From positions 1 to 54,438 of the forward strand of contig NZ_JAFBEO010000008.1 in NCBI RefSeq assembly GCF_016908785.1: DNA of 54,438 bases, read 5' to 3'. A program made the position numbers and the translations under genes. Below the pieces are notes generated by a model. That model had not been told where the DNA came from, did not search any database, and saw nothing but the letters and a program-made list of their open reading frames with translations. Shown in pieces: positions 19,687 to 26,400 of the stretch. The stretch comes from Weissella uvarum. Lineage in GTDB: Bacteria; Bacillota; Bacilli; Lactobacillales; Lactobacillaceae. Position 1 is the first letter of the stretch; every line of letters begins with the position of its first letter.

Positions 19687-20798
19687 TTTAGGAGATATTT
19701 TCTTGAGAGAATTAGGAGCAAAGCGCTTATGACACCAAAAATACTGTAACTAATAAGGATGGTATCATAGCCGGCACTTTCGAAGATTTTACTACTAATG
19801 GGCGTTCCAATTGAATCACCGATTAAGAAGGCGGTTTGGGACAGTGCAACTAAGCTTGCCTTATCAATTTTTTTATGTTGTTGTATGTTAAATTCATAGA
19901 CCTCTTTTAATTGGATAAAGGCTGAAGTGATTAAGGCATACCAGAAAATTGAAAGATAATATTTTAAATCAGAATGGAAGTTAAATGAAATCAGAAAAAT
20001 GATACTGGTTGATAATATAATCAAAATCATATTGGTTAGTGGTTTAGCTGTTATAAATTTTTTACTAAAAATATACGCACCAATGATGGTGAGTACGCCA
20101 GCTAAAGTTGTATCCCAACTAACTATTTTGGGACTGTTAAGGTAACTTTTGAAAAAAGCTGGGATTAATGGATCAAAAGTAGAAATTAACAAACCACAAA
20201 TGGTAGCCGCTAGCGCAATAAATATGAAGTTATGATCGATATGTGAAATACTTTTGATATGAAATTTTGTTGAGTTAGTTTTTTTGTTATATAGATTAAT
20301 GTTAGTTTCTTTGGGCCAAAAAGTAAGTAGTAGCATTGAAAAACTACTGATTAAAACTAGTGATTTGAGATTCAAGTCGAAAGTTGAAGCGATATTAGTC
20401 ATCAAATATCCAGCAAGGGCCGTTCCGCCTAATGTTGCAATTTGGACAGTTAGATAACGCGAACTGATGATTTTTTGCTTGTCTTTAGAACTATTTTCGG
20501 CGATGTGCATTAAATTGAGTCGAATATAGATAGAAATGAGTGTTGCGCCGATGCCACCTAGCAGGCCAGATAGAATACTCAATAGACTTGATTGTGCATA
20601 AATTCTGAAGAGCATTGAACAACTATAAATGATGAACGAGGCGGGGATTAATACTTTACTTGGAATCCATTGTAGATAAATAAAAAAGGTTTGAGTTAAG
20701 GCACCTGCGATGGCCATAGCACCATATGAGTAGCCAAAATTAGTTAGGGCGTGTGCTTGTTGATAATAAATGACTTGAAAAAATGAAGCAATCGCCAT
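19683..20798 (-). CDS. MFS transporter; N-terminus apparently frameshifted
   Basis: A Major Facilitator permease of unknown substrate with about 11 visible hydrophobic helices in 371 aa. The first in-frame ATG (20798) falls inside a helix: the preceding codons in the same frame read NSASTYNFVLFFFTFYFI, a normal MFS N-terminus, but no start codon is available. An ATG at 20860-20858 followed by seven A residues (T run 20851-20857 on plus) lies one base out of frame. With eight A residues it would read MKKNSAS and give a 392-aa protein. So the gene is either frameshifted, phase-variable through the A tract, rescued by slippage, or affected by a sequencing error. A promoter is present upstream at 21002-20975. 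Close homologs were not recognised. Confidence 0.75.
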   Translation of the reverse strand: MAIASFFQVIYYQQAHALTNFGYSYGAMAIAGALTQTFFIYLQWIPSKVLIPASFIIYSCSMLFRIYAQSSLLSILSGLLGGIGATLISIYIRLNLMHIAENSSKDKQKIISSRYLTVQIATLGGTALAGYLMTNIASTFDLNLKSLVLISSFSMLLLTFWPKETNINLYNKKTNSTKFHIKSISHIDHNFIFIALAATICGLLISTFDPLIPAFFKSYLNSPKIVSWDTTLAGVLTIIGAYIFSKKFITAKPLTNMILIILSTSIIFLISFNFHSDLKYYLSIFWYALITSAFIQLKEVYEFNIQQHKKIDKASLVALSQTAFLIGDSIGTPISSKIFESAGYDTILISYSIFGVISALLLILSRKYLLK

Positions 20799-20967
20799 AA
20801 TGAAATAGAAGGTGAAAAAGAATAAGACGAAGTTGTAAGTGCTAGCGCTGTTTTTTTCATTTTATAAAACCGCCGATCATGCTCAATTTACGTGAAAAAT
20901 TTTGTGGTTAATGGAATAATTGCTATCTCATCTGATGCTCTTTAAAACAGTGGTAAGTGTATGTTTA

Positions 20968-21002
20968 TTAGAAAATTCTAATCTTATTCAACTGATTGTC
21001 AA
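20968..21002 (-). promoter_or_regulatory. Promoter of the MFS gene with palindrome
   Basis: Minus strand: TTGACA (21002-20997), a 16-nt spacer, TAGAAT (20980-20975). The perfect 14-bp palindrome TTAGAAAATTCTAA (20968-20981) covers the -10 box. The 5' UTR would be about 110 nt to the ATG at 20860. Confidence 0.65.
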
Positions 21003-21103
21003 CACTAAATGTTTTAATAAATTAAACAAATATGTATAGGGTTGAATTGCGGAGTGAAGTGCGTAAAAGGATTAAAGGACTGACAACTGAAGTTTTTCTG
21101 CAC

Positions 21104-21191
21104 AAAAAAACACCTAGTGGGAAACTAGGTGTTTTAATTAGGAGTAGGATATGAAAAAAGTTTATGAGAGGCTTTCTTCTTAATTAGGTAT
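21104..21191 (-). ncRNA. Putative anti-SD small RNA, unit 1
   Basis: Predicted minus-strand transcript of about 88 nt. Upstream on the minus strand: GTTATT (21230-21225), 5 nt, TTTAAG (21219-21214), 10 nt, -10 TATACT (21203-21198). The RNA carries AUCCUACUCCU, complementary to AGGAG-type ribosome binding sites. It ends in a perfect hairpin (arms 21107-21118 and 21124-21135) with a U7 tail. Start site estimated 7 nt from the -10. Confidence 0.5.
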
Positions 21192-21291
21192 GGCCTAAGT
21201 ATAAGCAGGGCAACTTAAATGAGTAATAACTATTACTAAAAGTAAGCTTAAATTTAAGATTTTAAAGTGCATCTAATATATTGTGGGCACC

Positions 21292-21376
21292 AAAAAACAC
21301 CCAGCGGGAAACTAGGTGTTTTAATTAGGAGTAGGATATGAAAAGTTAATGAAAAAACTTTTGCTTAATTAGGTAT
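21292..21376 (-). ncRNA. Putative anti-SD small RNA, unit 2
   Basis: Same layout as unit 1: GTTATT (21415-21410), TTTAAG (21404-21399), TATACT (21388-21383), then about 85 nt to a U6 tail. The middle segment differs from unit 1, but the 11-mer is unchanged. In the terminator stem, plus-strand C21302 faces A21314, a mismatch in plus RNA but a G.U pair in minus RNA. Confidence 0.5.
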
Positions 21377-21475
21377 GACCTAAGTATAAGGACGGTAACT
21401 TAAATGAGTAATAACTGTTACTAAAAGTAAGCTTAAATTTAAAAATTTAAAGTCCAGCTAAAACAGTGTGGGCAC

Positions 21476-21564
21476 AAAAAAACACCTAGTGGGAAGCTAG
21501 ATGTTTTAATAGGAGTAGGATATGAAAAAAGTAATTATGAAAGGCTTTCTTCTTAATTGGGTAT
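21476..21564 (-). ncRNA. Putative anti-SD small RNA, unit 3
   Basis: GTTATT (21603-21598), TTTAAG (21592-21587), -10 TACACT (21576-21571), about 89 nt, U7 tail. The 5-nt spacer between the two hexamers differs from units 1 and 2 while the hexamers are kept. Plus-strand C21485 faces A21501, again G.U only in minus RNA. Confidence 0.5.
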
Positions 21565-21662
21565 GACCCAAGTGTAATGGTGAGAACTTAAAACATTAAT
21601 AACTGGCCCTAAAAGGGAACTTAAATCTAAGAATTAATGACTTAATGAGAATATTCAAGTGT

Positions 21663-21749
21663 AAAAAAATCACCTGATGGTATATCAGGTGATTTATAGG
21701 AGTAGGATGTGAAAAAAGTTTATGAGAAGCTTTCTTCTTAATTAGGTAT
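21663..21749 (-). ncRNA. Putative anti-SD small RNA, unit 4
   Basis: The most upstream unit in the transcription direction. ATTATG (21788-21783), TTTAAC (21777-21772), -10 TAGACT (21761-21756), about 87 nt, U7 tail. The terminator stem has changed on both arms (TCACCTGAT with ATCAGGTGA) and stays fully paired, a compensatory set relative to unit 1. Confidence 0.45.
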
Positions 21750-21796
21750 GACTTCAGTCTAAGCGGGTAAAGTTAAACCTTCCATAATTGGAGCTG

Positions 21797-21819
21797 AAAA
21801 AATGCTTAAATCATTTAGC
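21797..21819 (-). terminator. Probable terminator of the YihY gene
   Basis: On the minus strand an imperfect GCTAAAT/ATTTAAGC stem overlapping the stop codon is followed by a T6 run (A run 21797-21802 on plus). Short and AT-rich, so moderate confidence. Confidence 0.5.
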
Positions 21820-22684
21820 TTTTAATTTTAGAATAGAGTCGGTCGCGTCGGTTTAAAGAACTGCCTGGCCAAAATTCATTTAGAATTGCTGTAATAATTG
21901 TACAAATAATACTAATCAAAGCCATGAAATTAATCCAGAGCATGGCCACAATTACTGATCCCATTGCTTTGTAGAAAGAATAGGCCTTGGCGATCACCGA
22001 GACGTAATTACTGAAAAATTGAGTGAGTAGGGTAAAGGCACTAACTTCTAAGAAAGTTCCTACTAAGGCCCAGGGCAACCAAGGCTTCTTAACGGGTAGG
22101 AGCCAATTGAATAAACTAACGCCAATGAATAAGCTAATCCAAACGACATAAGGTTTAAAAACGTTAATTTGGGAAACGAGTTGATGTTTGACTGGTAAGG
22201 CTTCAAGAATATTAGAACCGAAGGCGGCAAATAGCAAAATGGCTGAGATGATACCTAAAATAATAATTAGCCAAAAAAAGGAAATAAATTGATCAATAAT
22301 GGCAACGTTTTTGGGATGAACGCCATAAATGGTGTTTTGAGAGATTCGAATTGATGCGACCAGTCGGGACATTGTCCAAAGCATAACAACTAAGGAAATT
22401 GAAAGGGTTCCAATATCATGTTGGGTCAAAATCGACTTAATGATTGGTTGGAGAATACTGGTGGCTGATGCTGGCATTGAGCGGTTTAAAAAATGCATCA
22501 CGCCATTCAAGTTGAGATTTAAAATAGAGAGTAAATTACCGATGACAATTAAACTGGGGAAAATTGCCAAAAGGGCATAATACGTAATCGCCGCACTCGA
22601 ATAGCCTAGATAAATGCGCGTACAGTAATCTAGGATTGTTTGTACGGCTGGCTTTTGCATAAATTGTTTAAAGCGTTGGCGCAT
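21815..22684 (-). CDS. YihY/BrkB family membrane protein
   Basis: An integral membrane protein of 289 aa with about six helices and the YihY_virul_factor domain: YSSAAITYYALLAIFPSLIVIGNLL near the N-terminus, then WTMSRLVASIRISQNTIYG, and WLLPVKKPWLPWALVGTFLEV further on. The historical names ribonuclease BN and BrkB are not reliable functions; the family's role is unknown, with lipid or solute transport proposed. AGGAGG precedes the ATG. The gene is alone on its strand, with the small-RNA-like array directly downstream. Confidence 0.9.
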   Translation of the reverse strand: MRQRFKQFMQKPAVQTILDYCTRIYLGYSSAAITYYALLAIFPSLIVIGNLLSILNLNLNGVMHFLNRSMPASATSILQPIIKSILTQHDIGTLSISLVVMLWTMSRLVASIRISQNTIYGVHPKNVAIIDQFISFFWLIIILGIISAILLFAAFGSNILEALPVKHQLVSQINVFKPYVVWISLFIGVSLFNWLLPVKKPWLPWALVGTFLEVSAFTLLTQFFSNYVSVIAKAYSFYKAMGSVIVAMLWINFMALISIICTIITAILNEFWPGSSLNRRDRLYSKIKS

Positions 22685-22807
22685 TACGGCTTCCTCCTGC
22701 TAGAATAAGTTAACTTAACTAGTTTAGCGGATTTTGTAATATAAGTGAATATATGAATACGACAACTTGTAGCTATTGGTATGAAAACTAAGAATGGAGC
22801 GTGACAA

Positions 22808-23155
22808 ATGGCTAAAATTTATGATTGCGCTGAAGGTTGCCCAGTTGAGACGACCTTACAGTTTATTTCAGGAAAATGGAAAAGTGTTATGTTATATCAT
22901 TTATTTAATGAGCATGTCTTACGCTTTTCTGATTTTCAAAAAAAGCTGCCCTCAGTGTCAAAGCGGATGATTGCTAAACAACTAGCCGAATTAGAGGCAG
23001 ATCAACTTATTGAAAAGACGATTTATCCTGAAGTCCCAGTCCGTACGGAATATCGATTAACAGAATTTGGAAAAACCTTTGCACCAGTTATTAGAGCCAT
23101 GGCGGAGTGGGGTGAAGGATATGCTGAGGTGGAAACAGGTTCGCAAAACAAGTAA
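22808..23155 (+). CDS. HxlR-family transcriptional regulator
   Basis: A 115-aa winged-helix DNA-binding protein. It shows the HxlR pattern: N-terminal cysteines in YDCAEGCPVETTLQFISGKWK, the recognition region FSDFQKKLPSVSKRMIAKQLAELE, and the wing RTEYRLTEFG. The cysteine in this position senses electrophiles or oxidants in several HxlR/HypR/QorR members, which is family knowledge, not shown here. No redox enzyme is adjacent, so its target is unknown; the YihY gene is divergent and a secreted-protein gene follows. Confidence 0.92.
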   Translation: MAKIYDCAEGCPVETTLQFISGKWKSVMLYHLFNEHVLRFSDFQKKLPSVSKRMIAKQLAELEADQLIEKTIYPEVPVRTEYRLTEFGKTFAPVIRAMAEWGEGYAEVETGSQNK

Positions 23156-23246
23156 TCCGGCAAACTAGCAAAAGGGAAAGCTTTGTCTGTACCTAATAGT
23201 TTGCTAAAATGAGCGTATAAGATAAAACGATTAAGGAGTATTCGAT

Positions 23247-23876
23247 ATGAATAAGAATACAGTATGGATGGGATTGCTTGGAAGTATTGCATTGTTTGGC
23301 GGGAGCATGATTGCCGAAAATGTATCTGCTGATAGTAAGCCAGTTAAGCTGAATGCCAAGCAGACTAGCCAAGTGAATCGCGCGTTTTATAATTGGGCTG
23401 GGCAACGAGCTCAAAAAGGTAATATGGCTGTGAGTGATTGGTATTTTGATCATGGGGCAGCTGGAAGTGGTGATTGGTATGCTAAGACGACGCAAGGCGA
23501 ACTGCAAATACAAGATTATGGTAAGCCAGGCCGGCAAGCGTTTAAGCAACACGCTTTAGGTGGTGTTGTTTTTTATACTGATAAAAGTGGTCGTGTTGGT
23601 AAGCAAAATCTGCATAAAAACAACACTTTAGCTCAAAACTATTCAATGCGGATGAATTTCAAAAAGCCAGTAACGAAGTATGTTTTGGCTGATACAGGAA
23701 CGGTTTATGAGTTAAAGTTAGATGATAAAAAGCCAGTGTCTGTAACAACTGGTTTTGGTGAATATACCGATAATGGTAAGAAGAATAATTACATTAAGAC
23801 GAATGAAAAATTTGTCGTATCCAAGGATAAAGCAGCTCAAAAGAAGCTGAAGCAGTTAATTAAAGAATACCGTTAA
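23247..23876 (+). CDS. Secreted protein, DUF4767-like
   Basis: A 209-aa exported protein of unknown function. It has an N-terminal signal peptide (NKNTVWMGLLGSIALFGGSMIAENVSA) with predicted cleavage after VSA, and no lipobox cysteine. The mature part reads QVNRAFYNWAGQRAQKGNMAVSDWYFDHG, then YAKTTQGELQIQDYG. This resembles the Trp-rich DUF4767 region of Lactobacillus secreted proteins; the family assignment is from memory and tentative. AAGGAG precedes the ATG. The mature protein is Lys-rich, so basic and likely to bind the wall. Confidence 0.65.
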   Translation: MNKNTVWMGLLGSIALFGGSMIAENVSADSKPVKLNAKQTSQVNRAFYNWAGQRAQKGNMAVSDWYFDHGAAGSGDWYAKTTQGELQIQDYGKPGRQAFKQHALGGVVFYTDKSGRVGKQNLHKNNTLAQNYSMRMNFKKPVTKYVLADTGTVYELKLDDKKPVSVTTGFGEYTDNGKKNNYIKTNEKFVVSKDKAAQKKLKQLIKEYR

Positions 23877-23928
23877 TGAGCTAGCAAAGTTTGGCTGATT
23901 TATATTGCTCTAAAGGGGTGGAGTGATT

Positions 23929-23988
23929 ATGAAGTCTTTAGTGCTGCTGGATAAACGGCTCTATTTTCAGAAATGGAGGAAAAGGTAA
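23929..23988 (+). CDS. 19-aa upstream ORF coupled to the next gene
   Basis: A short frame, MKSLVLLDKRLYFQKWRKR, preceded by AAAGGGGTGGAG. Its TAA stop (23986-23988) shares its last A with the ATG of the next gene (23988), the classic TAATG coupling arrangement. The GGAGG ribosome binding site of the downstream gene lies inside its coding region. It may be a leader peptide whose translation opens the next start, or a small basic protein in its own right. Confidence 0.45.
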   Translation: MKSLVLLDKRLYFQKWRKR

Positions 23989-24776
23989 TGCAAGAAGATG
24001 AGTTAATCGCGGATTTCAAAGCCCGTTATGGTCATACGCCAACAGAAACTGAATTAAAGGATTTTGCTGAGACACATTCAGATGAAGGACAACCAATGTC
24101 ACGGGTCGCTAGAAATCAAAAACGTGCAGAGCGGCAACAAATGCGGGCTAAACATCTTGGGCGTCAACATAAGGCAAAAGAAGATGTTGTATCAGAAGCA
24201 TCAGATGATTCAAATCCAAATCCTAATGATGAACCGAAGGAGCCGGTTAGTCAGCCTGATGATTTAGTCCAAACTACGACAATTACAGCTGGACGGCGTG
24301 CGCGAGTTAGCGTGATTGGTGCTTTAATTGGATTGGTAAGCCTATTTAGTTTTTATAAGCTACCTTTTTTGCAAATCAGTTTACCAAGTGTTGGCGAACA
24401 GACTGTTTATTTGTCTGATCTATTGAAGCAGTCTGATTCGGCTCTTAACATGTTGGGGATGAGTGATAACAGCCTTAAAGTAGCAATTATGGTGATGAGT
24501 CTTTGCCCAATCATCTATATCATTACCCAATTGATACCTAGCTTTTTTATGAAAGCCGTGGGATTGTTAATTGCTTTTGCCCAATTTGCGGTAGTGGTAT
24601 TTTTAGGTGCTAACATTTATACACATCTACAAAATGCCGGGTTAAGTACATTTAATATCAATGTTAATCAATTCTTTGGATTGGGATTTTATTTGACCAT
24701 TCTGTTACCAATTGTGATGTTTTGTTGGAGTTTATTTACGATTGCTGGAAAAAAAGTGAAAATAAAAATGCGCTAG
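23988..24776 (+). CDS. Membrane protein of unknown function with charged N-terminus
   Basis: I do not recognise a family with confidence. The 262-aa product starts at ATG 23988 (GGAGG at 23976-23980); an upstream in-frame ATG at 23973 would put the ribosome binding site inside the gene. Residues 1-100 are hydrophilic, rich in Q/E/K/R with a DDSNPNPNDEPKEP linker. There follow four hydrophobic segments (VIGALIGLVSLFSFY, IMVMSLCPIIYIITQLI, AVGLLIAFAQFAVVVFLGANI, FYLTILLPIVMFCWSLFTIAG) and a short basic tail. The N-terminal DELIADFKARYGHTPTETELKDF looks like a small helical adaptor. Confidence 0.75.
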   Translation: MQEDELIADFKARYGHTPTETELKDFAETHSDEGQPMSRVARNQKRAERQQMRAKHLGRQHKAKEDVVSEASDDSNPNPNDEPKEPVSQPDDLVQTTTITAGRRARVSVIGALIGLVSLFSFYKLPFLQISLPSVGEQTVYLSDLLKQSDSALNMLGMSDNSLKVAIMVMSLCPIIYIITQLIPSFFMKAVGLLIAFAQFAVVVFLGANIYTHLQNAGLSTFNINVNQFFGLGFYLTILLPIVMFCWSLFTIAGKKVKIKMR

Positions 24777-24798
24777 GATTTAACCTAGCTTTTTTTTT
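24772..24798 (+). terminator. Terminator overlapping the stop of the 23988 gene
   Basis: The GCTAGG/CCTAGC stem (24772-24777 with 24784-24789) includes the TAG stop codon and is followed by nine T residues. Confidence 0.85.
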
Positions 24799-24810
24799 GA
24801 ACAAATTAAT

Positions 24811-25089
24811 TTATTCATGCAATTCTTGTAAGTGCTTTTTATAAATAACTTCAGCAATGGATGGTGCGACGGCGTTTTGGAACACTAAATAATCTAAATA
24901 CTGTTTGAATTCTGATTCTTCGGCCGAATATTTGGCAATTTTGGTCTGTAGGTTAGCTAATTGACGTTTGGCTACAAAATATGAAGTGCCAGTATTTGCT
25001 TGATAATTTTTTAATTTAAAATCGGCTTCAATAATTTGACGTAAAAAGTTAAGTTCATGATTGTTGAGTTGCTTGATCCAACGTTGCAT
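24811..25089 (-). CDS. DUF2089-like small protein
   Basis: A 92-aa product from ATG 25089, chosen because GAGGAG lies 7 nt upstream; an in-frame ATG at 25140 lacks a ribosome binding site. The N-terminal half, WIKQLNNHELNFLRQIIEADFKLKNYQANTGTSYFVAKRQLANLQTKI, resembles the helix-turn-helix-like core of DUF2089 proteins. The zinc-ribbon N-terminus of longer members is absent. Such proteins often accompany PspC-type envelope stress genes, and one lies 6 kb away here. A DNA-binding role is inference. It has a good promoter. Confidence 0.55.
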   Translation of the reverse strand: MQRWIKQLNNHELNFLRQIIEADFKLKNYQANTGTSYFVAKRQLANLQTKIAKYSAEESEFKQYLDYLVFQNAVAPSIAEVIYKKHLQELHE

Positions 25090-25140
25090 GGCGTTTCTCC
25101 TCAGTGAGTCCCATCGAAATGATAGTAGGTCTGTAGACAA

Positions 25141-25169
25141 ATTTTAGGTAAATAATCCAGCTTAGTCAA
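25141..25169 (-). promoter_or_regulatory. Promoter of the DUF2089-like gene
   Basis: Minus strand: TTGACT (25169-25164), a 17-nt spacer, TAAAAT (25146-25141), about 52 nt before the start. Confidence 0.7.
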
Positions 25170-25462
25170 ACTAATTTTTTTCAGTTAGATAAATAAATTC
25201 AAATAAGCGTTAAAAAATTAGAGCAAAGTTGAATTAAATTTGAAGTGTTCCGCTTGAGAAATCCTATTTTACCTAGGGTTCATCAGTTGATTCAAAAAAC
25301 AAGTCTGTAGAAAGTAAATATTTTCGTTAGGATAGTAATGATTATGAACAGGTAATTTAGTTGCTTTGCCGATGCAAAATACCATATCATTAGGATAATG
25401 AGTAATTGTCGTAATAGTAAGTGTGATTTATGGTCAATGGATGCAAAAAGAGGAGAATTTGT
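25170..25462. other. Intergenic stretch upstream of the MacA-like gene
   Basis: An AT-rich stretch without a convincing reading frame. TTAGGATA occurs twice (near 25327 and 25390), each followed by an AT-rich -10-like sequence. No clear promoter with correct spacing, operator dyad or RNA gene was found. The MacA-like gene promoter must lie here. Confidence 0.4.
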
Positions 25463-26392
25463 ATGCGTAGGAGTCGAAAGTTGTTGTGGGTTGGGTTAGT
25501 CATTGCAGTCATTTTAGTGCTGGGGATTACAATATGGGCATTGCGACCACAACAGCAAGCAAAACCAGACCAATCTGAAGAAACTGTAAAGCCGACTAAA
25601 ATGCAGGCTTTATCAGAATCTGGTGAAGTTAAGGCACGACATCAACAAGCCATCCCAGTTCCAGCAGGTAAAGTTCAATTATATGAAGTGAATGGCGCTT
25701 CAGTTAATGCAGGTGAAGTGATTGGACAAGTGGTTGATGTCAAAGCAGAACAGGCAGCACGTGAGACTTTGCAAAAACTTGCGACTGAGATTGCGAATAC
25801 ACAAGCTGCTGGGAAAGCAACGACACAGCTTCAGAGTGAACAAACTAAAGCACAGGGTGCCTTACAAAAAGCAACTCGACAAATTGTTGCACCATACGCT
25901 GGTATTTTAGATATTAATGATGAAGATACCAGTAATGTGAAAATCATGATTTTATCGCAAAATAAATACATTGATTCTTCAGTGACCGACTATGATTACG
26001 ATAATGTTGTTACTGGAAATCGGGTACATGTCACCACCAATGCAGGGAATATGAAATCGACAGAAAAGATTAGTTATGTTTCCCAAGTTGCCCAGAATGG
26101 TGGGAAGATGACCAGTTATGAATTTAAAACAACGGCGAACCCCAAGTACCGGATTGGCCAACAAGTAACAATCAAAATCCCACAAGATAAATTAATTCTT
26201 CCAGCTTCAGCGGTACAGACTACGCAAGGGCACAAATATATCTATATTGTGCAAAATGGTCACGCAACCAAAGAGGCGATTACTGCAAAGCGTTCAGGCG
26301 CAACGTATATTTTTGATGCCAAAGACTTGGATGCTGACGTGTCGGTTATTAAAAATCCAGGTAATCGTCAGTTAGATGGTAAGAAAGTTTAG
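25463..26392 (+). CDS. HlyD/MacA-like periplasmic-adaptor homolog
   Basis: The adaptor of a MacB-type ABC efflux system. The 309-aa protein starts at ATG 25463 (AGGAG 25451-25455). It has a basic N-terminus, one membrane helix (LLWVGLVIAVILVLGITIWAL), a lipoyl/barrel-sandwich pair (SGEVKARHQQAIPVPAGKV; QIVAPYAGILDI) flanking a Gln/Ala-rich helical hairpin (about 90-145), and a beta-barrel domain. In Gram-positive bacteria such adaptors are membrane-anchored outside the cell. The ATPase and permease genes follow immediately. Confidence 0.85.
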   Translation: MRRSRKLLWVGLVIAVILVLGITIWALRPQQQAKPDQSEETVKPTKMQALSESGEVKARHQQAIPVPAGKVQLYEVNGASVNAGEVIGQVVDVKAEQAARETLQKLATEIANTQAAGKATTQLQSEQTKAQGALQKATRQIVAPYAGILDINDEDTSNVKIMILSQNKYIDSSVTDYDYDNVVTGNRVHVTTNAGNMKSTEKISYVSQVAQNGGKMTSYEFKTTANPKYRIGQQVTIKIPQDKLILPASAVQTTQGHKYIYIVQNGHATKEAITAKRSGATYIFDAKDLDADVSVIKNPGNRQLDGKKV

Positions 26393-26400
26393 GTGTTGTG

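Larger units (their letters stand above)
21104..21790. repeat. Tandem array of four ~186-bp structured units
   Basis: Four direct repeats, aligned on the invariant 11-mer AGGAGTAGGAT at 21140, 21327, 21511 and 21698 (spacings 187, 184, 187). Each unit contains, left to right: a terminator-like hairpin (H1), the 11-mer, a variable ~35-nt stretch, CTTAATT(A/G)GG, and a dyad (H2) that is clear in units 1-3. Then come a TAnACT-like box on the minus strand, a bipartite motif, and in units 1-3 a third small hairpin. Unit 4 is most divergent. The array lies between a YihY gene and the MFS gene, all transcribed leftward. No long reading frame occurs in it. See the ncRNA entries for the preferred reading. 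Confidence 0.93.

Noticed and set aside
21104-21790. CRISPR array or integron-like repeat array
   Set aside because: The units are ~186 bp with no unique short spacers, no cas genes and no integrase nearby; the conserved parts are promoter- and terminator-like.
20861-21814. Mobile element or MITE cluster
   Set aside because: No transposase, terminal inverted repeats or target-site duplications were seen; units are head-to-tail and regular.
25170-25462. Bacteriocin precursor gene next to the MacAB-like exporter
   Set aside because: No small frame with a double-glycine leader or convincing ribosome binding site was found on either strand.
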